The notes under the pieces: model-generated
What the model saw: the letters and a program-made list of their open reading frames with translations, nothing else
Databases searched by the model: none
What the model was told of the DNA's origin: nothing
Shown: in pieces, positions 24,228 through 32,086 of the stretch
Numbering within the stretch: position 1 is the first letter of the stretch
How the letters are laid out: each line of letters opens with the position of its first letter
Assembly: GCA_900320845.1 (NCBI GenBank)
Contig: ONTS01000025.1
Location: 1 to 32,086, forward strand
From: an uncultured Prevotellaceae bacterium
Lineage (GTDB): Bacteria; Bacteroidota; Bacteroidia; Bacteroidales; Bacteroidaceae
Direction: 5' to 3'
DNA: 32,086 bases
Position numbers and translations under genes: made by a program

Positions 24228-24812
24228 ATGATACACATGGCAATCATATCGCCCAATACTCTGACAGCGATGGGGTTAAAATACATTCTCCAACAGGCAA
24301 TGCCAGCTCTGAATGTGGCGATGTTCCGTTCGTGGCAGGAAGCAGAGCTGCAGTTGACAGACAGTGTCGGACATCTCTTTGTCGACGAAAGTCTCCTTCC
24401 CCCGCCCAGAGAGTCGAAGCTGCCCATATCTCGAACCATCAAGCTGGCCACCAAAACGGAAGAGTGCAATAGGCAACCCTGCCTCAATATGATGCAGACA
24501 CCGCAGCAAATACTTCACACCTTGATGATGATGATGCGTGCCGGACACTACCAACGGCAGGCACATGGTATACAACCGTATAAGGCTACATCCAAAAAAG
24601 AACTCACTATGCGTGAAAAGGAAGTGCTGATGTGTGTGGTAAAGGGGTTGATTAACAAGGAGATCGCTGAGGCATTGCACATCAGTATGACAACTGTGAT
24701 AACCCATAGAAAAAACATTACTGATAAACTCAATATAAAATCTGTAGCAGGTCTTACCCTCTATGCCATTGTTCATGGACTGGTAGACCCTATGACCATC
24801 CTTGCCCGATAA
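24228..24812 (+). CDS. LuxR-family helix-turn-helix regulator with a non-canonical N-terminal domain
   Basis: The 194-residue protein ends in a clear LuxR DNA-binding domain (about 126-190: LTMREKEVLMCVVKGLINKEIAEALHISMTTVITHRKNITDKL). The first ~110 residues (AIISPNTLTAMGLKYILQ at the start) resemble the beginning of a response-regulator receiver, but the usual acidic pocket and phosphoacceptor Asp pattern are not evident. Control by phosphorylation is therefore doubtful. A second start at ATG 24237 (MAIISPN) may be the true one. It sits between miaA and the myo-inositol-phosphate synthase gene, just upstream of a long inverted repeat. The target genes are unknown. Confidence 0.85.
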   Translation: MIHMAIISPNTLTAMGLKYILQQAMPALNVAMFRSWQEAELQLTDSVGHLFVDESLLPPPRESKLPISRTIKLATKTEECNRQPCLNMMQTPQQILHTLMMMMRAGHYQRQAHGIQPYKATSKKELTMREKEVLMCVVKGLINKEIAEALHISMTTVITHRKNITDKLNIKSVAGLTLYAIVHGLVDPMTILAR

Positions 24813-24910
24813 GCAAAGTCTGACAATAACACAGTGAAAGATTACCCGCTGCAATGTGCATATAGTCAGGGCAGAAATCCGATTTTGTTGCATAATATTC
24901 TATGAAAGTT

Positions 24911-24948
24911 AAAGTGTTGGAAGAATTTGCTTGTTCTTCCAACACTTT
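24911..24948. promoter_or_regulatory. 15-bp perfect inverted repeat, terminator or operator
   Basis: AAAGTGTTGGAAGAA and TTCTTCCAACACTTT pair perfectly around an 8-base loop, TTTGCTTG. The stem lies 98 bases after the LuxR-type stop and directly upstream of the putative -7 element at 24953. The -33 region would fall within the loop. There is no T-run after the stem, so it may be an operator as easily as a terminator. Confidence 0.75.
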
Positions 24949-24952
24949 GTAT

Positions 24953-24960
24953 TACCTTTG
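24953..24960 (+). promoter_or_regulatory. Putative -7 element for the myo-inositol-phosphate synthase gene
   Basis: TACCTTTG matches the Bacteroidales -7 consensus. The best -33 candidates are CTTG at 24930 (19-base spacing) or TTTG at 24926 (23-base spacing); both lie in the loop of the inverted repeat. Confidence 0.5.
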
Positions 24961-25116
24961 CCTGACTGAATGCCCTTACAATAAGGTGTAGAGGAATCAG
25001 CGTCGGTCGTATTATCGTTCAAATGCAACACGAATTGCCGATAACACATAATGCCTATATGCCTACAACAGTTGCAGGGTACGTCAATGCGATAAATAAA
25101 TATTAAAACAATCATC

Positions 25117-26430
25117 ATGGAATATACTAATCATCGTCCTCAGCCTGCTGAGGGAAAATTAGGAATAATGATAGTTGGATGCGGAGCCGTGTCCACTACC
25201 TTCATCACTGGTGTGCTGATGGCTCGTAAAGGCTTGGCAAACCCTGTGGGAGCACTCACACAATATGACAAGATACGCGTTACTACAGCGGAAGGCGAAC
25301 GCTATATGCACTATAACGATCTTGTTCCGCTAGCATCGTTGGACGACATTGTCTTTGCAACGTGGGACGTCTATCCGCAAAATGCTTTCCAAGCTGCCAT
25401 GTATGCTGAAGTGTTGAACGAGAAAGATATTCTTCCTGTCCGCGACGAGTTGGAAGCTATTGTGCCCATGAAGGCTGCTTTCGACAAGAACTATGCCAAG
25501 CGCCTTGATGGAGACAATGTGAAAGACGTCCGCACAAGGTGGGAAATGGTAGAAAGTCTGCGTCAAGATATCCGCGATTTTCGCCAAAAGAACGACATTG
25601 CACGCATAGTAGTGATATGGGCAGCCTCAACGGAGATTTATGTGCCTTACGAAACATCGGTGCATGACACCTTAGCACATCTCGAAGCTGCAATGAAAGC
25701 TGACGACCGTGAACATATTGCACCGTCAATGTGCTATGCTTATGCGGCATTGCAGGAGGGCGCACCCTTCATCATGGGCGCACCCAACACCACAGTGGAT
25801 ATACCTGCTATGTGGGAGTTGGCTGAAAAAACACAAATGCCCATTGCCGGCAAGGACTTTAAAACCGGACAGACATTGGTGAAGAGCGGTTTCGCTCCCA
25901 TCATAGGCACACGTTGTCTCGGACTTAACGGATGGTTCTCAACCAATATTCTCGGAAACCGCGACGGATTGGTGCTCGACGAACCCGATAACTTCCGCAC
26001 TAAAGAGGTAAGTAAGCTCTCTACCTTAGAAACGATACTTAGTGCCGACGACCAGCCGGAACTTTACGACAACTATTTCCATAAAGTTCGCATCAATTAT
26101 TACCCACCTCGCAATGACAACAAGGAAGGTTGGGACAATATCGATATTTTCGGATGGATGGGTTATCCCATGCAGATTAAGATAAACTTCCTCTGTCGCG
26201 ACTCCATCCTCGCCGCTCCTCTCCTTTTAGACCTTTGTTTGCTCTCCGATCTGGCTGCACGTTGTGGTAGAAGCGGCATACAGCGCTTCCTTAGTTTCTA
26301 TCTGAAGAGCCCGATGCACGACTTTACCAAAGGAGAACAGCCCATCAACAATCTATATCAACAATATACCATGCTAAAGAATGCTATCCGCGAGATGGGT
26401 GGCTATCCTGCTGATGAAAAGATCGATTAA
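25117..26430 (+). CDS. ino1: myo-Inositol-1(3)-phosphate synthase
   Basis: The 437-residue protein has the NAD-binding loop IMIVGCGAVSTTFITG (17-32), the strand AASTEIYVP, GAPNTTVDIPAM, and the active-site segment AGKDFKTGQTLVKS with conserved lysines. GLNGWFSTNILGN and SILAAPLLLDL complete the catalytic domain. It converts glucose 6-phosphate to inositol phosphate. In Bacteroides this enzyme feeds inositol lipids. The phosphatidyl-inositol genes that accompany it in Bacteroides are not next to it here. The end overlaps the following DUF5686 gene by 17 bases. Confidence 0.93.
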   Translation: MEYTNHRPQPAEGKLGIMIVGCGAVSTTFITGVLMARKGLANPVGALTQYDKIRVTTAEGERYMHYNDLVPLASLDDIVFATWDVYPQNAFQAAMYAEVLNEKDILPVRDELEAIVPMKAAFDKNYAKRLDGDNVKDVRTRWEMVESLRQDIRDFRQKNDIARIVVIWAASTEIYVPYETSVHDTLAHLEAAMKADDREHIAPSMCYAYAALQEGAPFIMGAPNTTVDIPAMWELAEKTQMPIAGKDFKTGQTLVKSGFAPIIGTRCLGLNGWFSTNILGNRDGLVLDEPDNFRTKEVSKLSTLETILSADDQPELYDNYFHKVRINYYPPRNDNKEGWDNIDIFGWMGYPMQIKINFLCRDSILAAPLLLDLCLLSDLAARCGRSGIQRFLSFYLKSPMHDFTKGEQPINNLYQQYTMLKNAIREMGGYPADEKID

Positions 26431-28969
26431 ACTGTCAGTCCTTTTTGTCCTTTGTCTGTTTGCCCTTACGGTAAGCGGACAGGAAATACACGGCTACGTC
26501 GTCGATGCGCAGACAGGTGACAGCGTTCCCAACGCTAACTTGTCTTACAAAAGCAAACGCATCAATCAGTCTGCAAATGCCGACGGTAGTTTCTCCATTA
26601 CTCGTCTCAATGGTGAAACACTAACCGTGACGGCTATTGGATATAAGCCCAGGACGATAAAGATATCGGCAAAAACCACTGATATCATACAAGTGAGACT
26701 CATATCGGACACTAAGAAGATTGGCGAAGTGGTGGTAAAGTCGAAGCGAAAGAACAAGTATTCGCGCAAGAATAACCCCGCTGTGGAGCTCATGCGTCGT
26801 GTTATCGCTGCCAAGAAGAGAACAGACCTCTCCAATCATGACTACTACAGGTATGACAAGTACCAGAAAATCACCCTTGCCATCAACGGACTGACCCCCG
26901 AAGAGTTAGAAGGCAGACTGTTTCGCAACTCCCCATGGCTGCTAAACCATGTGGAACTGTGTCCCGAAAACCAAAAACTCATCCTGCCGCTTTCCGTCGA
27001 CGAGACCTATTTGCAGCACATCTATCGCAAGTCGCCGCGCAGTGAGAAAGATATTGTCAAAGGACAGTCCACCAAAGGTATATCAACACTCATACAGACG
27101 GGCGAAGCTCTCAATACGGTGATAAAAGATATCTTCACCGATATCAATATCTACGACGACCACATACGTTTCCTCAATAAACAATTCCCCAGTCCTATTG
27201 GCGAAACAGCTGTGTCGTTCTATCGCTTTTATATAGAAGATACCGTCTATGTAGACAACGACCACTGCATACACTTGCAGTTCCTGCCCGTCAATCAACA
27301 GGACTTCGGTTTCAGAGGCGAGCTCTACATTCTCAACGACAGCACCCTGCATGTCAAACGATGCAACATGCAGCTGCCGGGCAACACCGGTGTAAACTTC
27401 GTGCAGTCGATGAAGATGGAGCAAGAATTCAAAAAACTGAATAATGGCGAGTGGGTGTTGACCACCGACAATATTGTAGCCGAGCTCGAAGTGACCGACC
27501 TCTTCCAGCGTGGTATTGTACTGCGCAATACAAACATGGACAATTACTCCTTCGACCCAATACCCAACAAACAGTTCAAGGGCAGTGCCAATGTGCGCTA
27601 TGAGCCCAATGCTAAGATGCGCGACGAAGCTTTCTGGCAGGAGCATCGTAAAGGTACGTTGTCGGCAAGTGAGGGTAATATGGGTAACTTTGTGAAGAGC
27701 TTGTCCAAGTCCAAGAATTTCAAGTGGGTGATGCTCTTTGCCAAAGCGTTGGTGGAAAACTTCATCGAGACGGGTAGTGACAGTGTGCCCAGCAAGGTAG
27801 ACATCGGACCTGTCAACACGTTCATCTCCCATAACTTTGTCGATGGCTTCCGCCTACGTTTCGGTGGCCGTACGACAGCCAAACTCAGTCCCCACTGGTT
27901 CGCCGAGGGATTCTATGCCTATGGTACTCGTTCCAAACAGCACTACTATCAGAGCAAACTGACCTATTCTTTCGCTACACCAGAATATCAGCCTGTAGAG
28001 TTCCCGTCGCGATATATCTCCTTTGAGAGCACAAAGGATGTGATGTCGCCAGCCGATAAGTTTACCGTACACAATAAAGACAATGCATTTATGGCCTTCA
28101 GGGCTCGCGATGTGAAGCAGATGTACTTCCTCAATCGTCAGCAACTCACGTTCAAGTGGGAGACAGATGGCGGCTTCACCACCAATGTCAACGTCAAGAC
28201 TGAGAGCAATCGTCCCGCCGGCGAGCTCATCTTCCAGCGCATTGACGGCTCCTATGTAGGAAAGATACGTACCACTGAGGTCAGCTTTGGCTTCGACTAT
28301 CGTCCTGGACAGACCTTCGTCAACAGCAAACAGAATCGTATTGAAGTCAACCACAATGCGCCTCATTTCGCCCTGTCGCATACGATAGGCATGAAGGGCG
28401 TGTTCGGTGCCGACTACAATTACCACTACACCGAAGCATCTATCTACAAAAGATTCTGGATGGGAAGTTGGGGTAAAATCAATGTCAACCTCAGAGGAGG
28501 TATACAGTGGAGCAAAGTGCCCTTCCCTTTACTCATCATGCCTCCCGTCAATCTCTCTTATTTCGACCACGAGACCACTTTCTCGCTGATGGATAATATG
28601 GAATTTCTCAGCGACCGATACGCCTTCTGGTGCCTCTCATGGGACCTGAACGGAAAAATCTTCAACCGCATTCCTCTGTTGCATAAGCTGAAATGGAGAG
28701 AGTACGTTGCCGTACGCGGCATGTGGAGTAATCTGTCGAAGAAAAACATACCCACCTATTTTGACCCGCAACGACCTGAAAACACTTTGTTCTATTTCCC
28801 CGACAACACCTACAATATGAACAGTAACACCCCATACTGGGAGGTTGTGGTCGGCGTTCACAACATCTTCAAGGTGTTTGAAATTGACTATGTACGCCGT
28901 TTGTCCTACCTCAATCATCCCAATATCAAGAAGTGGGGCATACGTTTCGGATTCAACATCACCTTCTGA
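26414..28969 (+). CDS. DUF5686-type outer-membrane protein with carboxypeptidase-regulatory-like N-domain
   Basis: The 851-residue protein starts at ATG 26414, which gives a good signal peptide (KRSIKLSVLFVLCLFALTVSGQ); an earlier ATG at 26381 would add 11 residues with no signal character. Residues ~23-105 form a carboxypeptidase-regulatory-like domain (IHGYVVDAQTGDSVPNANLSY). A DUF5686-like region follows, and the C-terminal half is rich in alternating strands ending WGIRFGFNITF, a barrel-type end. There is no TonB plug, so it is not a standard TonB receptor. Its start lies inside ino1 (17-base overlap), so translation is probably coupled. The function of the family is not established. Confidence 0.88.
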   Translation: MKRSIKLSVLFVLCLFALTVSGQEIHGYVVDAQTGDSVPNANLSYKSKRINQSANADGSFSITRLNGETLTVTAIGYKPRTIKISAKTTDIIQVRLISDTKKIGEVVVKSKRKNKYSRKNNPAVELMRRVIAAKKRTDLSNHDYYRYDKYQKITLAINGLTPEELEGRLFRNSPWLLNHVELCPENQKLILPLSVDETYLQHIYRKSPRSEKDIVKGQSTKGISTLIQTGEALNTVIKDIFTDINIYDDHIRFLNKQFPSPIGETAVSFYRFYIEDTVYVDNDHCIHLQFLPVNQQDFGFRGELYILNDSTLHVKRCNMQLPGNTGVNFVQSMKMEQEFKKLNNGEWVLTTDNIVAELEVTDLFQRGIVLRNTNMDNYSFDPIPNKQFKGSANVRYEPNAKMRDEAFWQEHRKGTLSASEGNMGNFVKSLSKSKNFKWVMLFAKALVENFIETGSDSVPSKVDIGPVNTFISHNFVDGFRLRFGGRTTAKLSPHWFAEGFYAYGTRSKQHYYQSKLTYSFATPEYQPVEFPSRYISFESTKDVMSPADKFTVHNKDNAFMAFRARDVKQMYFLNRQQLTFKWETDGGFTTNVNVKTESNRPAGELIFQRIDGSYVGKIRTTEVSFGFDYRPGQTFVNSKQNRIEVNHNAPHFALSHTIGMKGVFGADYNYHYTEASIYKRFWMGSWGKINVNLRGGIQWSKVPFPLLIMPPVNLSYFDHETTFSLMDNMEFLSDRYAFWCLSWDLNGKIFNRIPLLHKLKWREYVAVRGMWSNLSKKNIPTYFDPQRPENTLFYFPDNTYNMNSNTPYWEVVVGVHNIFKVFEIDYVRRLSYLNHPNIKKWGIRFGFNITF

Positions 28970-29020
28970 CCTCTCTTGGTAGGTTACGAGTCTGCCACAC
29001 ACATCTAACACCATCACACC

Positions 29021-29506
29021 ATGCGTAAGATTAACAACCCCTGGAAGAACCACAAAGGCTACGACTGCTTCGGCTGTTCGCCCGACAATCCCATAGGACT
29101 CCACATGGAGTTTTTCGAAGAAGACAACGAAGTGAGGTGCTATTGGTCGCCGCAGACCCACTTTCAAGGTTGGATAGACACCTTGCATGGAGGCATACAA
29201 GCCACGTTGATAGACGAAATAGCCTCGTGGGTAGTGTTTCGCAGGCTGCAGACGACAGGCGTGACAACCCGTCTCAACGTCATCTATCGTAAAGCGGTGA
29301 TGACAACCGAGCCGCAGCTCACACTCCGAGCCCACCTCGTGGACCATCGCCACCACATCGCCACCATCAAGGTGACACTCGAAAACGCCGATGGACAACT
29401 GTGTACCGAAGCAGAGGTCATCTATTGCACCATGAAGGAAGAACAGGCGCAATCCATGGGTTTCACCAAGTGCGAACTCGAAGGCGACAACCTCCTGCCA
29501 TTATAG
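29021..29506 (+). CDS. PaaI/YbgC-like hotdog-fold thioesterase
   Basis: The 161-residue protein contains CFGCSPDNPIGLHMEFFEED (16-35) and LHGGIQATLIDEIASW (55-70), the hotdog central helix with likely catalytic Asp65 and the HGG turn. It likely hydrolyses an acyl-CoA or acyl carrier thioester; the substrate is not indicated. It follows the DUF5686 gene by 51 bases and precedes a glycosyltransferase by 98 bases. Confidence 0.88.
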   Translation: MRKINNPWKNHKGYDCFGCSPDNPIGLHMEFFEEDNEVRCYWSPQTHFQGWIDTLHGGIQATLIDEIASWVVFRRLQTTGVTTRLNVIYRKAVMTTEPQLTLRAHLVDHRHHIATIKVTLENADGQLCTEAEVIYCTMKEEQAQSMGFTKCELEGDNLLPL

Positions 29507-29604
29507 AATACCATAGGATGAAGAATATGCCAATATGCTGTACACAGAACTTATAACACTAAACTCATAACTTATAACTAACACCTAACAATCTCTCCCG
29601 CCGT

Positions 29605-30570
29605 ATGCTAGACATCTCAGTTGTTATACCCCTCTATAACGAAGCAGAGTCTCTTCCCGAACTCCACCAGTGGATAGTACGTGTAATGAACGAAAACCAT
29701 TACACCTACGAAGTAATCTTCATCGACGATGGCTCCACCGATAGCTCATGGCAGGTGATATGCAACATCTCAATGAAAGACAGTAATGTGCGGGCCATCA
29801 AGTTCAGACGCAACTATGGCAAGAGTCCCGCACTGTTCTGCGGCTTCAGAGCAGCAGAAGGCAACGTTGTCATTACGATGGATGCCGACCTGCAAGATTC
29901 TCCCAACGAGATCCCTGAGCTCTATCGCATGATAGTGGAAGAAGGATATCACCTTGTGTCGGGATATAAGCAGAAGCGTTACGACCCGATAAGCAAGACA
30001 TTGCCCACCAAACTATTTAATGCTACAGCACGAAGGGTTAGCGGCATACGCAACCTGCACGATTTCAACTGCGGACTCAAAGCCTACCATCACGACGTTG
30101 TCAAGAATATCGAAGTGTATGGAGAAATGCATCGTTACATTCCCTATCTGGCAAAGAATGCCGGCTTCGATAAGATTGGCGAAAAAGTGGTGCTGCATCA
30201 GGCACGAAAGTATGGTAAATCAAAGTTCGGCCTCAACCGCTTTGTCAACGGCTATCTCGACCTTATCACACTTTGGTTCCTCTCCAAGTTCGGAAAGAAA
30301 CCCATGCACGTCTTCGGCTTTCTCGGTTCCATCACATTCATCATTGGTTTCATCGCCACCATTATCATCGGTGCAGACAAACTCATCGCCATCATCGGCG
30401 GACATCCGCAGAGGCTTATCACCGACACCCCTTATTTCTACATCGCACTCACCATGATGATTATCGGAACACAGCTCTTTGTGGCAGGTTTTCTGGGCGA
30501 CCTCATCAGCCGTAATGCCGACAGCCGCAACGACTACCAGATAGATAAGACCATACATGTAGAAGCATAG
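29605..30570 (+). CDS. GT2 family glycosyltransferase, DPM1/GtrB-like, membrane anchored
   Basis: The 321-residue protein begins with the GT2 core ISVVIPLYNEAESLPEL, IFIDDGSTDSSW and the metal-binding DAD (93-95) in VITMDADLQDSP. FNCGLKAYHHDVV and RKYGKSKFGLNRF complete a GtrB-like catalytic domain. Two transmembrane segments follow at about 236-256 and 277-298. Such enzymes transfer a sugar from a nucleotide donor to an isoprenoid lipid carrier. No flippase (GtrA) partner was seen next to it. The upstream gap has AACTTATAAC direct repeats of the kind seen in AT-rich Bacteroidales spacers. Confidence 0.93.
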   Translation: MLDISVVIPLYNEAESLPELHQWIVRVMNENHYTYEVIFIDDGSTDSSWQVICNISMKDSNVRAIKFRRNYGKSPALFCGFRAAEGNVVITMDADLQDSPNEIPELYRMIVEEGYHLVSGYKQKRYDPISKTLPTKLFNATARRVSGIRNLHDFNCGLKAYHHDVVKNIEVYGEMHRYIPYLAKNAGFDKIGEKVVLHQARKYGKSKFGLNRFVNGYLDLITLWFLSKFGKKPMHVFGFLGSITFIIGFIATIIIGADKLIAIIGGHPQRLITDTPYFYIALTMMIIGTQLFVAGFLGDLISRNADSRNDYQIDKTIHVEA

Positions 30571-30674
30571 TTGTACCTCAGCGCTCCCGTATATAGCTTT
30601 TGCCATGCCGCGTATAGACCGAAACAACGCATGCTATCACCCAACCACAGTGAATTGAATAACATATTCTATCC

Positions 30675-31676
30675 ATGAAGCGTCCCATACTATCTATAGC
30701 TTTTCTCCTCCTGCTCATCATTGGTACTATTCTCATTCTCCGCAATGCGCAAAACAAGCGTTATCTGCAGCTCAGCGGAGACGTTTTCGGCACATCCTAC
30801 CACATTACTTATTATAGTAGCAAGCCGTTGGACAATGAGGTGAAAGCCACCTTGCAACGGGTAGATGCCACCTTCTCCATGTTCAATCCGTCATCGCTCA
30901 CCGCGCGCCTCAACGCAGGTATCGACACTGTGCTCAACGACAACTTCATCGAAGTGTTCAATATGGCACAACAGGTGGCACAGCGCACCAACGGAGCTTT
31001 CGACATTACTGTTGCACCGCTTGTCAACCTTTGGGGCTTCGGCATTGATAGCCAGTCTAAACCCTCCAAGCCAAGCATTGACAGCATCAAGCAGTTTGTG
31101 GGCTATGACAAAGTTTCCCTTCAGCAGAAACATCTGAGGCGGACACATCCCAACATACAGCTCGACTTCAGTGCTATAGCCAAAGGTTATGCCTGCGATG
31201 CGCTTGCCAACACCATGAAAAGGCACCAAGTGGAACATTTCATGATAGAGATAGGCGGCGAAGTTATCTGTCGGGGCGACAATCCAAAAGGTAAGACATG
31301 GAATATAGCCGTGCAGAATCCTCAGGCAGAGGGCGACAGCGTGGCATACCAGACCATCCTGCCGCTGAAAAATCGCGCTGTAGCCACTAGTGGTAACTAT
31401 CGCAACTTCTATTATAAAAATGGCAGACGCTATGCTCATACCATCAATCCACATACTGGCTACCCTGTTGAGCACACATTGCTCTCTGCCACCGTCGTTG
31501 CGCGCCAATGCGCCCTGGCCGACGCCTATGCCACAGCTTTTATGGTGATGGGATTGACCAAGGCACAGCAGTTGCTGCAATACAACAGCGAGATTCAGGC
31601 CCTGCTCATTTACGAAGACAATAAGAAACAGCTCAAGACGTGGTGTACGCCTGAGCTGGAGAAGTTGTTACAGTAG
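30675..31676 (+). CDS. apbE: ApbE-family FAD:protein FMN transferase
   Basis: The 333-residue protein attaches FMN to threonine residues of extracytoplasmic flavoproteins such as Rnf and Nqr subunits. It has a single N-terminal hydrophobic anchor (4-22) and the motifs DFSAIAKGYACD (164-175), EIGGEV, HTINPHTGYPV (255-265) and ADAYATAFMVMG, with D283 and T287 in the metal-site position. No lipobox cysteine follows the hydrophobic segment, unlike many ApbE lipoproteins. It follows the GT2 gene by about 100 bases. No flavoprotein substrate gene is in the window. Confidence 0.95.
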   Translation: MKRPILSIAFLLLLIIGTILILRNAQNKRYLQLSGDVFGTSYHITYYSSKPLDNEVKATLQRVDATFSMFNPSSLTARLNAGIDTVLNDNFIEVFNMAQQVAQRTNGAFDITVAPLVNLWGFGIDSQSKPSKPSIDSIKQFVGYDKVSLQQKHLRRTHPNIQLDFSAIAKGYACDALANTMKRHQVEHFMIEIGGEVICRGDNPKGKTWNIAVQNPQAEGDSVAYQTILPLKNRAVATSGNYRNFYYKNGRRYAHTINPHTGYPVEHTLLSATVVARQCALADAYATAFMVMGLTKAQQLLQYNSEIQALLIYEDNKKQLKTWCTPELEKLLQ

Positions 31677-31727
31677 CTCTTTTGTTTTCCTTTTCTTCCC
31701 CAATATCCGTGGAATCCTTGCCTGCTT

Positions 31728-31752
31728 GGTCACCAATCTCAACGACTTTGGT
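31728..31752 (+). repeat. Palindromic intergenic repeat, partial copy C
   Basis: GGTCACCAATCTCAACGACTTTGGT matches the right half of copy A, from its GGTGACCAATCTTGACGACTTTAGT segment, with only a few differences. The left palindromic half is absent. Confidence 0.7.
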
Positions 31753-31762
31753 ATACAAACAA

Positions 31763-31811
31763 GGCTTGACAGTACATCAAGTGTAAACGTATGCAGTTGT
31801 GTTGTCAAGCC
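31763..31811. repeat. 9-bp perfect inverted repeat with a 31-base interior
   Basis: GGCTTGACA at 31763-31771 is complementary to TGTCAAGCC at 31803-31811. The arm GCTTGACAGT also occurs 41 bases after copy A, near 5996. Confidence 0.5.
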
Positions 31812-31835
31812 GTGGCATCCGTCCGAAGCTTATGT

Positions 31836-32036
31836 TCAGAATTTCCATCGCACTTGTACCGTCATATCGGTCAGTGACGACTTGTTCACCTGCTGCCTTC
31901 CCGAGCCTATCGGATTACGGTTGAAGTAGTCGGTTGTGCCGATTGTCATTATGCAGGTAAGGTTTTTCGTCGGGTTTGCACGGGCAATGCTGAAAACGGA
32001 TGATATCCACCCACCCAAATCGGTGATATCCGTTCA
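31836..32036 (-). pseudogene. Possible 3' remnant of an outer-membrane beta-barrel gene
   Basis: On the minus strand, 66 codons lie between a TGA at 32034-32036 and the TGA at 31836-31838, with no good ATG at the beginning. The last ~37 residues, from MTIGTTDYFNRNPIG to TVQVRWKF, look like the final strands of a Bacteroidales outer-membrane barrel with terminal Phe. The upstream part shows no barrel character before the stop. It may be a decayed gene end or a chance resemblance. Confidence 0.35.
31995..32034. other. Imperfect hairpin near right edge
   Basis: AACGG, ATATC and ACC pair with GGT, GATAT and CCGTT, with bulges ATG and C. It lies just downstream of a leftward -7-like element (TAAATTTG, 32075-32068) and so would be in a leader transcript if that site is active. 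Confidence 0.4.
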
Positions 32037-32086
32037 CTTTTTCTGTCTCACTTGCCTAATGGCGCTGCAAATTTAGTCATTTTTCT

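Larger units (their letters stand above)
24813..25116. other. 304-bp intergenic region between the LuxR-type gene and ino1
   Basis: It contains the 15-bp inverted repeat (24911-24948) and a -7 element (24953-24960), leaving a leader of about 150 bases before the synthase ATG. No riboswitch fold was recognised in the leader. Confidence 0.6.
31677..32086. other. 410-bp right-edge region
   Basis: It contains a T-rich stretch after apbE, palindromic repeat copy C (31728-31752), an inverted repeat GGCTTGACA/TGTCAAGCC (31763-31811), a short leftward barrel-end remnant (31836-32036), an imperfect hairpin (31995-32034) and a leftward -7-like element, TAAATTTG (32068-32075). No complete gene is seen. 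Confidence 0.55.

Noticed and set aside
27083-27832. A 249-codon antisense frame within the DUF5686 gene
   Set aside because: It is a shadow of the sense frame, which has a signal peptide and barrel end.

Overview
The window looks like chromosomal DNA of a Bacteroidales bacterium, most likely Prevotella or a close relative. The evidence is a set of Bacteroidales-type -7 elements (TAnnTTTG, some with TTTG 19-21 bases upstream), an Oar-like TonB-dependent receptor, a DUF5686 barrel, a FISUMP-like lectin-fold surface protein, a Bacteroidales-type myo-inositol-phosphate synthase, and weak ribosome-binding sites. The species assignment is inferred from protein style, not from a database match. No rRNA, tRNA, CRISPR array, transposase, integrase or phage gene was seen.

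Layout. Bases 1-893 (+): the 3' part of a surface protein with a FISUMP/C-type-lectin-like C-terminus. Bases 1167-5762 (-): a compact cluster read prmA, rsmF, thyA, folA, WYL regulator. Bases 6334-8977 (+): a secreted aromatic/glycine-rich protein followed by a FadL/OmpP1-like barrel. Bases 8978-9630: a gene-poor stretch with hairpins and an orphan promoter-like site. Bases 9631-10242 (-): a secreted glutathione peroxidase. Bases 10432-17208 (-): a complete glycine cleavage operon read lplA, gcvT, gcvH, gcvPA, gcvPB, lpd. Bases 17511-20717 (+): an Oar-like receptor with its own promoter and terminator. Bases 21205-24812 (+): rfbC, ugd, miaA and a LuxR-type regulator. Bases 25117-31676 (+): myo-inositol-phosphate synthase, DUF5686 barrel, hotdog thioesterase, GT2 glycosyltransferase and ApbE. 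The right edge holds repeats and a short leftward remnant that resembles the end of an outer-membrane barrel.

How the genes connect. The glycine cleavage system makes 5,10-methylene-tetrahydrofolate. ThyA consumes it and releases dihydrofolate, which FolA reduces, so two separate operons here meet in one-carbon metabolism. LplA would charge GcvH with lipoate and Lpd would reoxidise it. PrmA, RsmF and MiaA modify the translation machinery. RfbC, Ugd and the GT2 enzyme serve surface-glycan precursor or transfer chemistry. The inositol-phosphate synthase suggests inositol lipids.

Most of the window is ordinary core genome. The points most worth a second look are a 45-bp palindromic intergenic repeat (two full copies and one partial copy), a 15-bp perfect inverted repeat overlapping the putative ino1 promoter, a hairpin inside the gcv operon, the split GcvP operon, the ino1/DUF5686 overlap, and the possible hypervariable end of the first gene. 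I did not find a clearly new multi-gene system.
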